Shown here piece after piece: positions 25,501 through 37,612 of a DNA stretch of 64,000 bases. The position numbers and the translations under genes are program-made. The notes below the pieces were generated by a model. That model was not told the DNA's origin. It ran no database searches and saw only the letters and a list, made by a program, of their open reading frames with translations. Each line of letters starts with the position of its first letter. Positions within the stretch are counted from its first letter, which is position 1. Origin of the DNA: Anopheles merus (lineage: Eukaryota; Arthropoda; Insecta; Diptera; Culicidae). Where the stretch lies: positions 28,340,231 through 28,404,230 of the forward strand of contig NC_054082.1 of the NCBI RefSeq assembly GCF_017562075.2, given 5' to 3'.

Positions 25501-26724
25501 AAATTATTCTTTAAATTATAATTTTACTATTCTCAGTCGACCAGTTACTTGTAGCTAGTCATTATTAGTAATTTGCTTTCCAATTTACTTTCGTTATTTA
25601 CTTGTTTTCAAATTTCCCATCCTCTAGTTTCTACGTCCCGGACAGCAAACTAGAACCCATTCGGAAACACAGACTCACACACACACTGTCGGCAATTGTT
25701 TCGGGGCTATTTTTGCGCCTGTTAACACGAGCGAACCAAACCAACAATTGCTCGGTCCTTCGATAATCTCACCACACGAACAGGCGAGTGGAGGCAATAT
25801 AAGTTATTGCTGCGACGCATAGCGCTCAAATGTGCGCGCAGCGCAGGGCGGCACACGCTCGCCACGATATGATGTTGCAATAAAACCCCACTGCACCGCG
25901 GCAACCCCTCCGCTTTTCAGGCAGAGGACAGTCACCTCCTGGGTGGGGCGGGTGAGAAGAAGGAGACGCATTTGTCGCCACCTGTTTTTATGGTGCACTG
26001 GTCTGGTGGCTGATAAAGTAACGCACATGCCGCGCATGAAAGCGATGAAGCGGGTGGCGGTGTCGTAGCGTGTAACGAGACGATGGCCCATGGTGCACGG
26101 TGGTGCCCGTCCACAACACCAACAAACGGGTGCTGGGTGACCGAAATTCTTGCTGACGAGTAGTGCCGGGACACGGTTCTTGCCCTTAGCCGACTCGTGG
26201 GTTCACTTTCATTCTCGTGTGTAGTTGGGTGGGTACTAGGGGGGTGTGTGTAGCAGAGGGCTGGAGAGATGCAGTGCATCTCGGAGGTAGGTTGAGTTGC
26301 ATAGGAGATACGATAGCGGGATAGCAGGATTGTGCGAGAGCAAGGGAGATAGAGCGAATGAGCGGGAAACGTGTATGGTGTTGACGGTGCTATAGGTTGT
26401 TTATGTGTGGGGGATGTGCCGGTGGAAGCAAACGCTAATGTACCATCGTTTTTCACTGTAAACTGTAGGTCATCGTCGATATGTGAAAAATCACCTGCAA
26501 GAGAGAGAGAGAGAGAGAGAGAGAGGAAGACAAAGAGCGATAGAAACAAATAAGAAAGAAAGGAAAACATTAGACATTTGTCGCGCGTGCACGCCTGCTG
26601 CTGCTGCTCCTTAGCCACAACACTTACCAAGAGTATTGTCCTCGGCCATGCTTATCAGGTCGTCACTATGTTGGGTAATTTTTGCGTTTGCCAGTTCGGT
26701 ATCGCCATCATGCGAGGTCGTCAT
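17577..26724 (-). CDS. Usf: Upstream stimulatory factor, bHLH-zipper transcription factor
   Basis: Nuclear bHLH-leucine-zipper factor; the family binds CACGTG E-boxes as a dimer. Coding exons on minus: 26724-26628, 26494-26444, 23886-23767, 23391-23285 and 17963-17577. Phases join throughout (97, 51, 120, 107 and 387 nt), giving 253 residues, somewhat shorter than vertebrate USF1. Exon 5 has the USF basic region ANHNEIERRRRDKINNW, helix 1 ending ELNKIIP, a loop, helix 2 SKGGILAKACEYI, then a zipper. Residues DLQFTVKNDG-MLALRLIQV correspond to the USF-specific region (QYQFRTENGG-QVTYRVIQV in vertebrates). That match decided the weak exon 2 donor (GTACAT). Intron 4 spans 5.3 kb and intron 2 spans 2.6 kb. 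Extra or alternative exons cannot be excluded. The TAG stop is followed by a long in-frame open stretch. Confidence 0.92.
17964..23284 (-). other. Usf intron 4
   Basis: A 5.3 kb intron with donor GTAAGT at 23284 and acceptor CTCACAG ending at 17964. It contains a GC alternating run at 18730-18741, a GA run at 19575-19596, and an AT-richer segment from about 20380 to 21060. I found no nested gene. The donor-proximal 400 nt stays open in the frame of exon 4. Confidence 0.8.
19575..19596. repeat. (GA)n microsatellite
   Basis: A short GA dinucleotide run inside Usf intron 4, flanked by further purine-rich sequence on plus. Confidence 0.9.
24151..24332 (-). repeat. SINE200-like tRNA-derived SINE, near full length
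   Basis: Read on minus, it starts GGGCGGTCCCGTGGTACAG. An A-box-like region and a B-box-like segment (GAGTTCAAGCC) follow, then the GGATCGACTATCCGGG core, ending with the AAGAAG-type tail (TTCTTC on plus). It aligns by eye along its length with the copies at 32740 and 41230. Its B box is slightly altered. Confidence 0.7.
24463..24635. repeat. Possible pogo/Tigger-like MITE remnant
   Basis: The left end reads CAGTGAAAGCTCTCTAAG, resembling the terminal repeats of pogo/Tigger-type elements as I remember them. Internal CTCTAAG-like motifs recur. I could not find a matching inverted end, so this may be a one-sided fragment or a chance resemblance. Confidence 0.25.
26495..26627 (-). other. Usf intron 1 with CT-repeat polypyrimidine tract
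   Basis: A 133 bp intron with donor GTAAGT at 26627. The acceptor TTGCAG (AG at 26496-26495) is preceded immediately by a (CT)n run (GA on plus, 26501-26524). The microsatellite thus serves as the polypyrimidine tract. Confidence 0.85.
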
Positions 26725-28503
26725 CGGTGCAGCAAAGGGTCGGAGGAGCGTTAAAATATCAACAAAAAAAGGAATAAAAGAAAGGAAGAGAAACGATAAC
26801 GATTAGAACGCTGGCTCTATCTCATTCTCTGTGTCACTTTCACTTTCATCGTTCAGTGGCGAAACGTTAAAAGGAGGCAAGGAGGACAAGAATAGCGACA
26901 AGAATGCGAGGCGTATGCCGTCTAGCACGCAAAAGGCAAGATTGTGTAGCACAGCATGCAACGGATGGCAAAATGACGCATCCGCGACAGGCCAGCAGAA
27001 TCGAGAACGCTCTTGGAGCACTTCCTATAATGTTTCAAGAAAACATCCAGAAAAGAGGGCTGCCACAGTGCTGTGTGGGCATCCTTTTTCATAGTTTCGC
27101 ACCCACCCGTGCCTATGGTTGCAGCCTCACGGTCTGCTAGCACGAGGGAAGCGAACGGAACACGTCTTGCTAGAGCTGGGGAGGCAGAGAGAGAGAGAGA
27201 GGTTGATACTATTTTCAGTGCCTCTCAGGCGGTAGTGCAAAAAAAAGCAACCTCTCGTTTGGTATTGCACTTGCACTTGCAACAAACGACACAGAAACGA
27301 CACACACACATACACCCACACTGCTTACCGTTCGTCCATCAAAGACACAAAGGGAACTACTATACAGACACACACGAACACGGACACGCAAACAAACACA
27401 CTAGAGGGTGGAAAATTCGGCACACATTTTTGCTCTACAACACCATCGTTGTGTGGGTGGCTGCTGCTGCTGGGTGGGCGGTGGTGGTGCGCCTTTGATG
27501 TTGCGATGGATTTTTCACTTTACGCTACAAACGAATTCAAACTAAACGCACATCATGCACAGAGCGATTTGGAAAGGTGGGTGGGGGGGGGGGCAAAGGG
27601 GTGAGCAGTTTTGGAACTTTTTCTCGGCCTGCTTGGTCGAACAACGAAACCAACGCAAACGCCACCGAAAAAAAAGCCAACACCTACTACGGGAGGGGTA
27701 CGTTAGTTAGTTGTTTGCGAAACGCCAAAAAGCGAACTCTTCACTGCTCTGCGATGTGTGATTCTGTGCAGTGTGCAAGGCGTAATCATAGCGAACTACT
27801 AACAGGCAGAGACCGAGAGAGGGAGAGAGCGTTTGAAAACAAGAACACGCTCAAGGAGCAAAAATATCCCCCGGACCATCCCTGCCACCGAGAGCGCTTT
27901 GCCCATCTGTCTGTCCCATCCACCTGTGTGGGATGAAAATTGCAGAAAACAATTCGTCTCTCTTCCTACTGCCGCTGTGTGAGTGTGTGCTTGGGAAAAC
28001 AATCGGAAAAATGCTCGCTCTCGTAGGAGAGGGAGAGAAAGAGCGAAAGAGCGTAAGCACAAGTTGTACGACGACGCGCGGAAGGGCGGCCAGTTTTGTT
28101 GAATGAAAGGATGCTCCCACAATTGGGACTGTTGTTTGGGGTGTAAGGGAGCGGTGGAAGGTGCACAGGGAAAACTGTCACTGATTTGCATCTCTCTCGC
28201 TCTCTCTCTCTGTCTCTTTCACTGCCTACCATTGCGCTGGGGAGCTGCGTGAGCGTAAAAAGTGCGTGAGCACGCTTGAGTGGGAGGAAAATTGAGCAAA
28301 AGTTGGTCGAGGGAAGAAAAAAAACACGCGCGTGTGTGCGAGAGAAGCACAAACACACTCACACAACGAAAAGCGAGATCGTAAAAAAAAACAAAAATGC
28401 ACTAAAACAATTGAAGCAATAGTACACATCGCACCGCTCACGAAACGGGTGGAAAATTATAGGGATTGGTGGGTCGGGCACTTTTCATCTCCCCTTCTAC
28501 GTT

Positions 28504-28552
<49 letters not shown>

Positions 28553-31330
28553 CAAACACACACAGACACTAGAACGGACGTTCTTCGTTCGGGGTTTTTG
28601 TGCTCGGGCTCGAATTGGCCAACAACCTGCCTCCTCCCCCCGTCTCCGCTCCTCCCTTTGGACGCGCGTAATCAATAAATCCGTACGTGTAAATGGGGGG
28701 CGGGGGGGGATGGTTTCGCCTCGCCATTCGTTGTTTCTTGCCGCCTTTAATGCACACTCGTCGGGGTTCGTCGGTTTGCACCTTATTAATTACCTTATTT
28801 CTAAGCAATCTACATCGTAGTCGAGCTTATTCATGATGAGGGCCGTGTTTTCCGCTGGTCGCACAGGTAACCCAGGAACACACCGACACACACACGCACA
28901 CACACACACACACACACTATACAATCACGCAAAAGCTGCTGGAACACCTACTCTGGGGCATCCCTTTTCACAATCACAAACACGCACGCACGCACGCACA
29001 CGCACTCGTTCTTTCAGTGGAGCCACCCAGCCTTTTTCGGTGGCCACCCGTTTGAGGAGGGCACTACCACCTTTGGTGGGACGCTTTGACGGGCGCTTGT
29101 GGCGGTGGCGTTGGCGTTCCGTTTGGCCAACTCGGGTACGTCCTGTTTGTGCTACTGCTACTACAACTACCTACTACCACTACTACTATCACTGCTGCTC
29201 CTGCTGCTGCTGCTTGTGATATCCCTTGTCGTGTGTTGTCGCGTGTATGTGGCACTCTCTATCTCTCTCTCTCACTCTCTGGCGGTGCTAGGCTCTCTTG
29301 CCTTGGTGGGGCTTTTGTGCGTTACTTGCGACTGTACAATCACTTTTCGGGAAAATTGTATTTTGCTTTTCCTTTATGGCCAAAACTTTCTCGTACCAAA
29401 CACAAACTCACACACAGAAACACGGGAGCGCGGACGCCCTTCACTCTAATGCTCTTCCGTTTATTTCCTCCCCCCTAAAACTGATCACTTTCTCTCTGTT
29501 CTAACAATTTTAGCATATACACACACACACACACACTCACTCGGAGGGAAAACGGCTCGTCGCCGTCACACTTGTTCGCTTCGCTTTATTTTCCCCCAAA
29601 CGTGGGGCGAGCAAAGATGCACTGTCCCGACCCTTGCGCGACGAGTTCGTCCTGTTGACTTCTTCTTCTCCTTCTTTTTGTGTTCTCGCAAACTTCACGC
29701 ACGCCCCCACTTTGTTACTGTGCTACTGTGGATGCGTCAAATCAATGGTTTGTTTGTAAACTACAGCACATAACAATAGTTCCGTTTGATTGCTTTTTCT
29801 TTTCTGTTTGAAAAATGTGTGTCTCTTGCTTTGCTCTGTGCCCTCTGCCCTTAAGGTTGGGCTTTTTGGTGACACGCGCCTTTCGCCACCCCCTCGCAAA
29901 ACAACAACCTGTCAAATTCGGTGTCGAGAAATTGCGCTCTCTTGCACTTTCTCTCGTTCTCCCCTTTTTTGTACGCTCTCTCTCTCTCTCTCTCAATCGC
30001 GGGAGCGCAGAATGTGGAGAAGACGTAGTTCAGCGAAAGGGGATAAACAAAAACAAAACGCCTCCTTTGCGCACGGCAGTTTGACAGTCCTTGGTGTGTA
30101 GGCCAGAGACCGCGCGAAGGCTGTAGCTTGATGCTGTGCAACGTGACGTCACCAAAACGGACGGGAAACTGTTTTATCGAGACGGAAATTCACACTTTTT
30201 GCTGTCCGGCAAAGGAGACAGAGACCGGTTAATTTTGCCCACCCACCTTGCGCGCGTTGGGAATACCTTGCCGCGTGCTAACCGGGTTGCGCTGAGACCG
30301 GGTTTAATTTACGCGTGCAAGGGAAAAAACCCCCTCCGGTTCGCGCTAATTCAAACTGTCGCTCGGTAACCGTTGGCAACTGCCTGTTGTGTGGTGCTGT
30401 GCACCGGACGTTCGTACACTAACTAGCGAGCTGCCGCTACTACTACTACTACTGCTGTCCCGCGAGGTGTCTACCCCGAAAATGCAAAGATTGCGAGCAG
30501 AGCGAAATATTCGCCCCTGGCTTGCTGTTGTAAAGGCCGTTCAGACCTGCAGGTCGTGAATCACTCAGCTTTTATTTCTTTCACACAAGCGTTCACGTTC
30601 ACGCGCAATACACTCGCGAATACTAGTCGGGCGCGCGCGAGAAATCACACACCAACGAATCGACCCAGAAGCGCACTATATGTGTGTGTTTGTATACCGG
30701 GCACAAGATTACGTTTTTTTTTTTTGCTTTGTTTTTGGCAACACGTAAAATTCGCAAACTCTCTTGCGTGCGATTCGCGTTCGCTGCTGCTAAACCTGCT
30801 GCCCGCCACTAAGCGCGCGTGAGAGCGTATGCTGGCCGCGCAAGCAACGGAAAGGAAGTGGAAGAGAGAAACAAAGTACGGCACACGGAACAGCGAACGG
30901 AGCGATGTTTACTGCGCGGCGGTGCGTAACTGAATGAATGTGGCCGCGCATTTGTTGATATGGGAGCCTCCGCGCACTTCTGAGCGTGAGCCCGTCATAT
31001 TGTCGCGCTTACGTCGAACGTGTTGCTTCGCCGCCGGCTAGAGAGCGAGCGTACACGCGGACGGACGGGCGGAGTAAACAAACACACGAATCAGCTGCAC
31101 GCACGCACACACACACACATACACAGTGAGGCACTCAGCAGGCATCGCAGCTACCCGCATCCACCTGCCTGCGTAGTGTTTGTGGGTTGTGTTGGTGGGT
31201 TTGTCAATGGAAGGGCGTCACGGAGAAGGTGACGGACGGCACGAGCACGTGCGACGGCGACGGGATGTAGCGATAGTCGCAGACAGACAGAAGACGGATC
31301 GTCAGACACAGTGCATAGCTACAGAGCCCG
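26725..31330. other. Usf upstream region, GC-balanced and repeat-rich
   Basis: It probably contains the 5' UTR exon(s) and promoter of Usf, but I could not place a first exon. Visible are CA/GT runs (28509-28564 and 28890-28917), CT runs (29975-29991), a poly-G/A patch near 27585, and CTG/CTA repeats near 29150-29215. Many open frames are repeat shadows or antisense to each other. Confidence 0.4.
28509..28564. repeat. (CA)n microsatellite, interrupted
   Basis: CA dinucleotides interrupted by AAACA units. Confidence 0.93.
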
Positions 31331-31379
31331 CATAGGAGAGGGTACAGTGGGTTGCCAATTTTGGCACCGATGGATATGG

Positions 31380-33030
31380 TTGGGAATTAATGGATAATAT
31401 ATTCGAAAGGAATCGTTCACACGGGCAGTTTTCCTCATTAACAGAGCGATCAATAGATGTTTAGAATCAAATGATGTTTGTCGAATAAGTATGAAAGATA
31501 TTTTTGTTTATAATTATCTGATTTCCTGAGAATTATTTTTTTTTATTCTTATAAATGGTTTAATAGATAGCTGCGCCTGCAAGGCAGAGCGAAGACGTTA
31601 TCTGCATCTTATCGCTCCTTAAACGGAGCACTCATTATCGGGCTATAGGTTAAAATAAGTCATAGATCGCCAGCTTCATATAACGTTGGACTTACGGACA
31701 GACTACGATTGAAGCTAAAGAAAACTATGCTTTAATTGTATGTACAGTATATTTCATGAGTACAATCAATTCTCGCATTTCTAATATGTATAGTACAAAC
31801 ATTGTCGTGCAACAGTAGGCAATTATGTTAGGTCTTACATAAGTTTCAGTAAAACTGTTTAGCGTTCTAATCGAGACTTTATGGTTGAATCAGTCATTTA
31901 ATTAACGAAAAGTCACATCAAAAGATGGGTTAAGTCATATCAAAAGATCAATAGATGCTCAGTAGAACAATAACACCCATTAACTTCGATTTAGGCTTAG
32001 GCCTAGGATTTGTCACAATTGGAATGGATGTAGTGAGGGATTTAGTGAAATGCTAGTGACTTGATTGATTTCTTCTTATAGCAGAATATCAAGTCCTGCA
32101 TATGGGCTATTCGATTCAATCAATATTTGAACGCATATTCGGCTTGTTGTTAGATAATACGACTAGAAAAAAGTATCACGAAACCGGCCTAAGTGAAACT
32201 AGCTCTTAAAAATATATGACCTTTTACATATGCTTCTTCAGATTCATAATTATTAATTAATATAGTTCGTCACTATCACTTTTTAACTACTAGTTTTTGT
32301 TTGTTCCTGAGCAAAGATCTTGTTGTTGTGAACTTATGCTGAAACTAATAATATCGAAGTATCCAAACTAACTAAAAAACATTTGGTTTGAAATCCACTG
32401 TAAAGATGCTTAATAAAACATGTTGCAGAAATCGTCAAATAAATAGCTATTGCACGGAAATGTTTAATCCAGAAGATGGATGTTTTCGTATTTCTCTTCT
32501 ATAAAAATGGCATTTTACGTTTTATGGTCAATTTGTTTTTCACATTTAGCTTCAATTCAAACATTCATCATAATTCAATTCTATTAAACTACTCTAATGA
32601 GTGATACATCGTTTATTAAGCCATAATAAGCGATTCCAAACCGTAATAAGCTTTAATTTGTTTTGTAAAGAAAAATATATTGTTTGATGCCTCATTAATA
32701 AATAAATTCATTCACAATATATTCAATACAATACTAATAGGGCGGTCCCTTAGTACAGTCAACAACTCGAAAGTTTCAATAATATGCCCGTCATGGGTTC
32801 AAATCTCATATGGACCGTACGTAGGACTGACTATCCTACTATGGATAAATCAATAAGCTACAGATAGCCAAGCCCATTAACGGTGGTACAGGCAGGCCTT
32901 GACCGACAACAGTTGTTGTACCAAAGAGGAAGAATTCACAATAAGCGTAATTAATTGAAAAGTAAAGCTAATTACTTTGTTTTAACGAAACCAAGTAACT
33001 AAATTTTCGTCAAATGCAAATCGCATTTCT
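31380..33030. other. AT-rich block with a SINE
   Basis: Composition changes sharply near 31380 from GC-balanced to AT-rich and reverts near 33030. The block includes a SINE copy (32740-32934) and a close direct repeat of AAGTCA(C/T)ATCAAAAGAT at 31910-31926 and 31932-31948. It may be old transposable-element sequence. I see no coding potential. Confidence 0.5.
32740..32934 (+). repeat. SINE200-like tRNA-derived SINE, near full length
   Basis: Begins GGGCGGTCCCTTAGTACAGTC and has the pol III B-box-like GGGTTCAAATCTC at about 32795-32807. It continues with GACTGACTATCCTACTATGG and CAGGCAGGCCTTGACCGACA, and ends ACCAAAGAGGAAGAA. This is the most complete copy in the window and shows the family's characteristic 3' end. 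Confidence 0.75.
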
Positions 33031-33330
33031 GTGCTGGCACAAACACTGGCATGCACTGTTTAAGGTAGCTGCACGTTTATGCCTCGATGCGCCGCTTTAA
33101 GCGGTTCTTAATCGCGCCGCATCCAGCGGACGGCCGTTGGGACCGGATGGAAGGGCGAGGGCTGCAAAGGGTACGAGGATAGGCACACGGGCAAGGGCAA
33201 ATGTGCCGCGACGTGTTCGATTGGCACGTGAAACGGAAACTAGCAGAGTGTTGGTGCGCGCCGCGTGTTTCTGTGCGCAGTTCTATTGAATTGGCGCGCC
33301 GCTTGTACTTTCACGTTTCGATTGTACGCT

Positions 33331-33396
33331 TCTCTCTCTCCCTCTCTCTCTCTTTCTCTCTCTCTCTCTCGACTTTGTCTCTCTCTCTCTCTCTCG
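33331..33396. repeat. (CT)n microsatellite, interrupted
   Basis: CT dinucleotide runs with a GACTTTG interruption. A short CA run lies downstream at about 33468-33484. Confidence 0.93.
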
Positions 33397-34619
33397 CTAT
33401 CCGTTCCCATGCCAACCCATCATGCGAACCAAGAATCAAAAGCACACTGGCCCGATTAGAACATAAACACACACACACACACACATACAACAACACTGCA
33501 CCCCGGTGCATTCGGAAAACACCTGCACTGTACGTACACCCTTGCACATTCCAGCGAGCATTTTCCAGCCTCAATGTGTCCGGGCCCTAAATCCGGGCCG
33601 CGACGAGAGTGTGAAAAGCGCTCCATGCGGTCCCCGAGGCCACCGTAGGCCACCGTTGGATCGGGCGGATTAATGTTTTCGTTTCGATTCGTTCTGTTTG
33701 TTTTCGAAAGCCCGCAGCAAATCCATTCTATCTTGTCACCGACGGACGGATTTGTCCCTATCGGTGCGTGGCTTAAGAGTTTCCAATTCGAAAGTGTGAA
33801 CCAGGTAAGGTGCGCTAAACCGTAACGCGCCCCGTGTCTCTGTGTAACTCTGCGCGATTGTGCGGTTTAAGCTTATCTAAACTGCACCGAAAGTCTCCCC
33901 CCCCCCCCCCGAAAAAAAGAAGGCCGACCTGAGGGAATTGCAAAGCACAGGTTTATTTTTACATTGTGCAAACATTGTTGCAATAAGCGTGCTGCTGTGA
34001 CACAGTGTGGTTGCGTTTGTACGGTTGGATTGATTAATGAAGCGCAGCCCTTTTCGATGCAGAACTTCTAGCCGGCCATGCCATTTTCGAACTGTGTTTT
34101 CTACCCGCCTTTCCACGCACAAAGCCACAAAGCTCCTTGAAACTGTCAAATTCGATTCGTCGTGCAACGGAGCCGGAACACTGCAGCTGGAGTTGCACTT
34201 TGGAGGGCGAGCCGCCGTCAAGCGTTCTGCCCATTAGGTAGCCCCGTGAGCGCGCACAGCTTGCGCGTGTGCTTTTTCCCTTTAAACCCCCCCGCTGATC
34301 GATCATTTTGAGGTCCCCACCTGGTAATCCCAGGTAAAACGCTATTTTCCTCCCCCCCCCCAAAAACCGCCACCGGACTTTGACACGCATGCACACACTG
34401 CTAACCTTCGCCGGAAGATTGCGCCCCCATCGGCTCGTTCGCAACCTTGCCGGCAAACGCGCAATGATTGAGCTTCTTTGCTAAATTATTGATTTGCGCA
34501 GCCGCAACCCCGCTCATTTTCTAATTGGAAATTATGCCAGTAAGAAAGCTTGACACCGCTTGACAAGTGTCTGGAATGGGTTGCCGTTTTTCTCACTGTG
34601 CTTTGGATGCATTTCATCC

Positions 34620-34829
34620 TCACGTTTCGTCCGCAACGGTAATTTTGTAATAAAAAAAGGCTTCACTTTTTTGTTCCTCCGAGATGGTTTGAGGGTAGAT
34701 AAATTGCTTACCACACCGTACGTAGTACGTGCTGTTTTCATCGGATTCGGTCATTTGCATGTCCGGTAAGAAAACTGAGCAAAGAAAAAAATAAAGAAGA
34801 AGAAGCCGCTGCCTATCCTGTGTCTCCAT
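34620..34829 (-). CDS. Unassigned small open frame with hydrophobic N-terminus
   Basis: ATG-started frame of 69 codons. An N-terminal stretch LLLLYFFLCSVFL follows a charged start (METQDRQR), as in a signal peptide. A GTAAGC donor-like site lies in phase 1 after STYYVRC. It could be a first coding exon of an unrecognised minus-strand gene, but I found no partner exon, no homology and no codon-bias support. It may well be chance. Confidence 0.15.
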   Translation of the reverse strand: METQDRQRLLLLYFFLCSVFLPDMQMTESDENSTYYVRCGKQFIYPQTISEEQKSEAFFYYKITVADET

Positions 34830-35213
34830 AGCCTACTTCGAGTAAGGCGCCCGAAGTGAATCGTTTTTTTTTTTTGCTTCATTTTATTGCCTTTGTACAT
34901 TCCCAACAACCACTCTGGGCCATACTACTTCATTATCACGCTCATCCACACAGTGGGGCCCGGTTTTCCCCGCCCGGAACCTGTATTACACTGGGCGCTG
35001 GCTGTACTGGTGCCAAGTAAGCTGTCAAGAAGTTCCCCCGCAGTTCGACCGCGGTAGCGCATCATCGCCTCATGCGCATCATGGGATCCGCGCGCCACCC
35101 CCTCAGTTTGAAAAGTAATTATCGCCGTAAATTGTCAATGTCCGGTCCAATGTTCCGGAGTATTGGCCACGGCGGAAAGCATTCGTAATCCGCATACCTT
35201 CACCGACTGGCAG

Positions 35214-35216
<3 letters not shown>

Positions 35217-35247
<31 letters not shown>
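35217..35247. repeat. (GT)n microsatellite
   Basis: An uninterrupted GT dinucleotide run of about 31 bp. Confidence 0.95.
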
Positions 35248-35248
<1 letters not shown>

Positions 35249-37539
35249 TGGAGAGAGGGGTAAATGTTCTACCGCCACGACGGAAAGGCTGCGGAAAGCG
35301 CTGTTGACAGGGGACGGAATTTGATGTAGATTATGTTTGCTTTGTGCTTGGGTGGGTGGCGGTGCTTGTTCTCCAACGGTTGCGCTGCTATTCGGTGTTT
35401 GCAGTAGTGTTGTGAAGTAAACAAGCTCCAACCGCATTACACGAATTACAGGGGTCGGCGTGGTATTTTGACACTTTTTCAAGAGTTTTTTACTGTGTCA
35501 CTTAACAGTTTTCTGATTTTTTTTTTCAAAGATGTTGGGTATTTATAATACCCAATAAATGTGTAGTAAATGTAACCATCGTGTGAAAAATAAAATAAAA
35601 AACGTTAAAAGTACCGAAAATTGAAATATCAATTAAGAATGATTAAAAATCCATGGGGGAAACCCTGTAGCGAGTTTTGGCAACTTTTATCAGTCAAATT
35701 ACCGTTCGAACTAAGAAACGTGACGATCGGTACGTGTTCTCCCCAACAACCATCCCTCCCACCGGTTCCCCCCCCTTTGAAATAAATAATTATCACGTAT
35801 GTATGTGTGTATGTGTGTGTGCAGAATCCCACAAATTACTCTTCGCACACACATGCATACATCCATCCGATGCCTTTCGGTTGCCGTTGAACGCATAACT
35901 AAATAAACATGCGCACACGCCGAAAGCTCGAAACTAAAACAAAAGCTACCAACCATGTTGCCCACCCCACTCCCCTAGCACTCACATTTGCATGAAATAT
36001 GAAACGATGAAATTTTAGCGATCAAACCGTCGCAGCAGTGTGGAGGGTGGGGAGAGGGAGTGAAGGAAAACGCTTCATTCAACATGCATGACACACACCG
36101 CCCCTCAGCCATCGCCATGATGGCCATGATATTTGGCGAGCACGGGTAGTAGTGGGTGGATCATCGGGACGGGGTAGTTGGGGGTCAAACAATAAAACAG
36201 TCCAATAACGACAACGACAACGGCAATCCAACGAAATCAGTTCGCGAATGTGCCGAATGAATGACTGTGCAGTAGGCCCAACGCTCCAAAGCATCGCATT
36301 TCCACCCCACCCCCCTCCCCCCCTCCTCACTCTCCTCCCAAAGCGGGCAACACCGTAATCGATGACGCTGAAGGGTACTTCATGTGACACACGGTGATCA
36401 TTATCGGTGCGGTCCGATAGAGAGGGGAGGGGAAGGGGAGGGGGGGGAGGCTTATCAGGCGGGTGTGACGGGTGGACGGAGAAATCCTGAACGAGACCCG
36501 CGGAAGGGCGGGGAGCGTTGAAAAAGTGGCTTTTTGCCACTTGACATGCGTTCGTTGTTGCGCACGTTGTTGCGCAGCGCAAACAAAAACACACGCACAG
36601 ACACGAGTGAAAAATGCAAAGCCCATCCAAATAAAGCACACATACACACAAACCAGAGAAAGTATGATAAACGGGAGCCTGTTGTGAGGGGTGTTCGGGA
36701 ATAGTTAACCCTCCATCACCCCCTCTCCCTTTCCCCCATCACGGTTTTTGTTGCAATAAATATTCATTATAAAGACACAACGAAGGCTCACAATAAATAA
36801 GGTCTTTTAACCGCCGTCAAGACCCCTCCTCCCCCCCTCCCCACCCCCAGCGTCCGATAACGCATCGATCATTCCCGCAAAAGGTGGCAGATCTTAACAC
36901 ACCACCAAACGCCCGTTACGAAATCGGGGATGGGGTTTCGCCCCGATCGCAATGGCCGATCCGTATCCTTCCATTCGTTCCACTTACAAAACGCATTGTG
37001 CCCGCGAATAAGTAAACACGGAAAGCGACCATCGCAAACCGAGCGAACTCATAAAACTGATCACCGGCACTATCGCCGATCGCAGCAGATCGTATTACCA
37101 GCGTCGCCCTGAAGTCTGCCGAGACTAACCTCCAACTCGGGCTCCTGCAGGGGTGGCTTGTGGAAGGGATGGGGGAGGAAGGGGGACGGGGACGGGTGAG
37201 AGGGAGCACAGAGGACGCCTCGGACGTCCGTAAATGCGCGTAGTCGGCGTCCAAGATCGCCAAAAGTCCCACAAACATCGCGCAAACTCCGCGAGTGCTG
37301 TCGTGTAGTAGTGATCTTTTTTTTTCTTAATTCCACCTTGACGCCGGGGCATGATGCAGAAACAAGTTTACATTCACCGGGGTTGGGAATTACCCGTGCG
37401 AATGGGAGAGGAGGGAAAGGGAGGGCGAGTAAGGGAGCGAGTAAGGGGAGCCAAGAGGGAAGGGTGAGAAGCATAAATCTTGAACATATTGGCAACATCA
37501 GCAGAATGATCATCACGAAACGATGATCGATTCTCTCAT

Positions 37540-37573
37540 TCTCTCTCTCTCTCTTTTTCTCTTCCTTCTCTCG

Positions 37574-37604
<31 letters not shown>

Positions 37605-37612
37605 TCTCTCTA
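37540..37612. repeat. (CT)n microsatellite, interrupted
   Basis: CT dinucleotide runs interrupted by TTTTTCTCTTCCTT-like sequence. Confidence 0.93.

Larger units (their letters stand above)
23887..26443 (-). other. Usf intron 2, with AT-rich insertion-like segment
   Basis: A 2.6 kb intron that contains a complete SINE copy (24151-24332) and an AT-rich segment (about 24340-25640) unlike the flanking GC-balanced DNA. Within the segment, two short ATG-started frames (24989-24786 minus and 25121-25342 plus) match no family I know. Confidence 0.7.

Noticed and set aside
32795..32807. B-box-like GGGTTCAAATC suggesting a tRNA gene (also near 41285 and 24272)
   Set aside because: They belong to SINE copies. 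No cloverleaf with paired acceptor stem and anticodon arm can be drawn.
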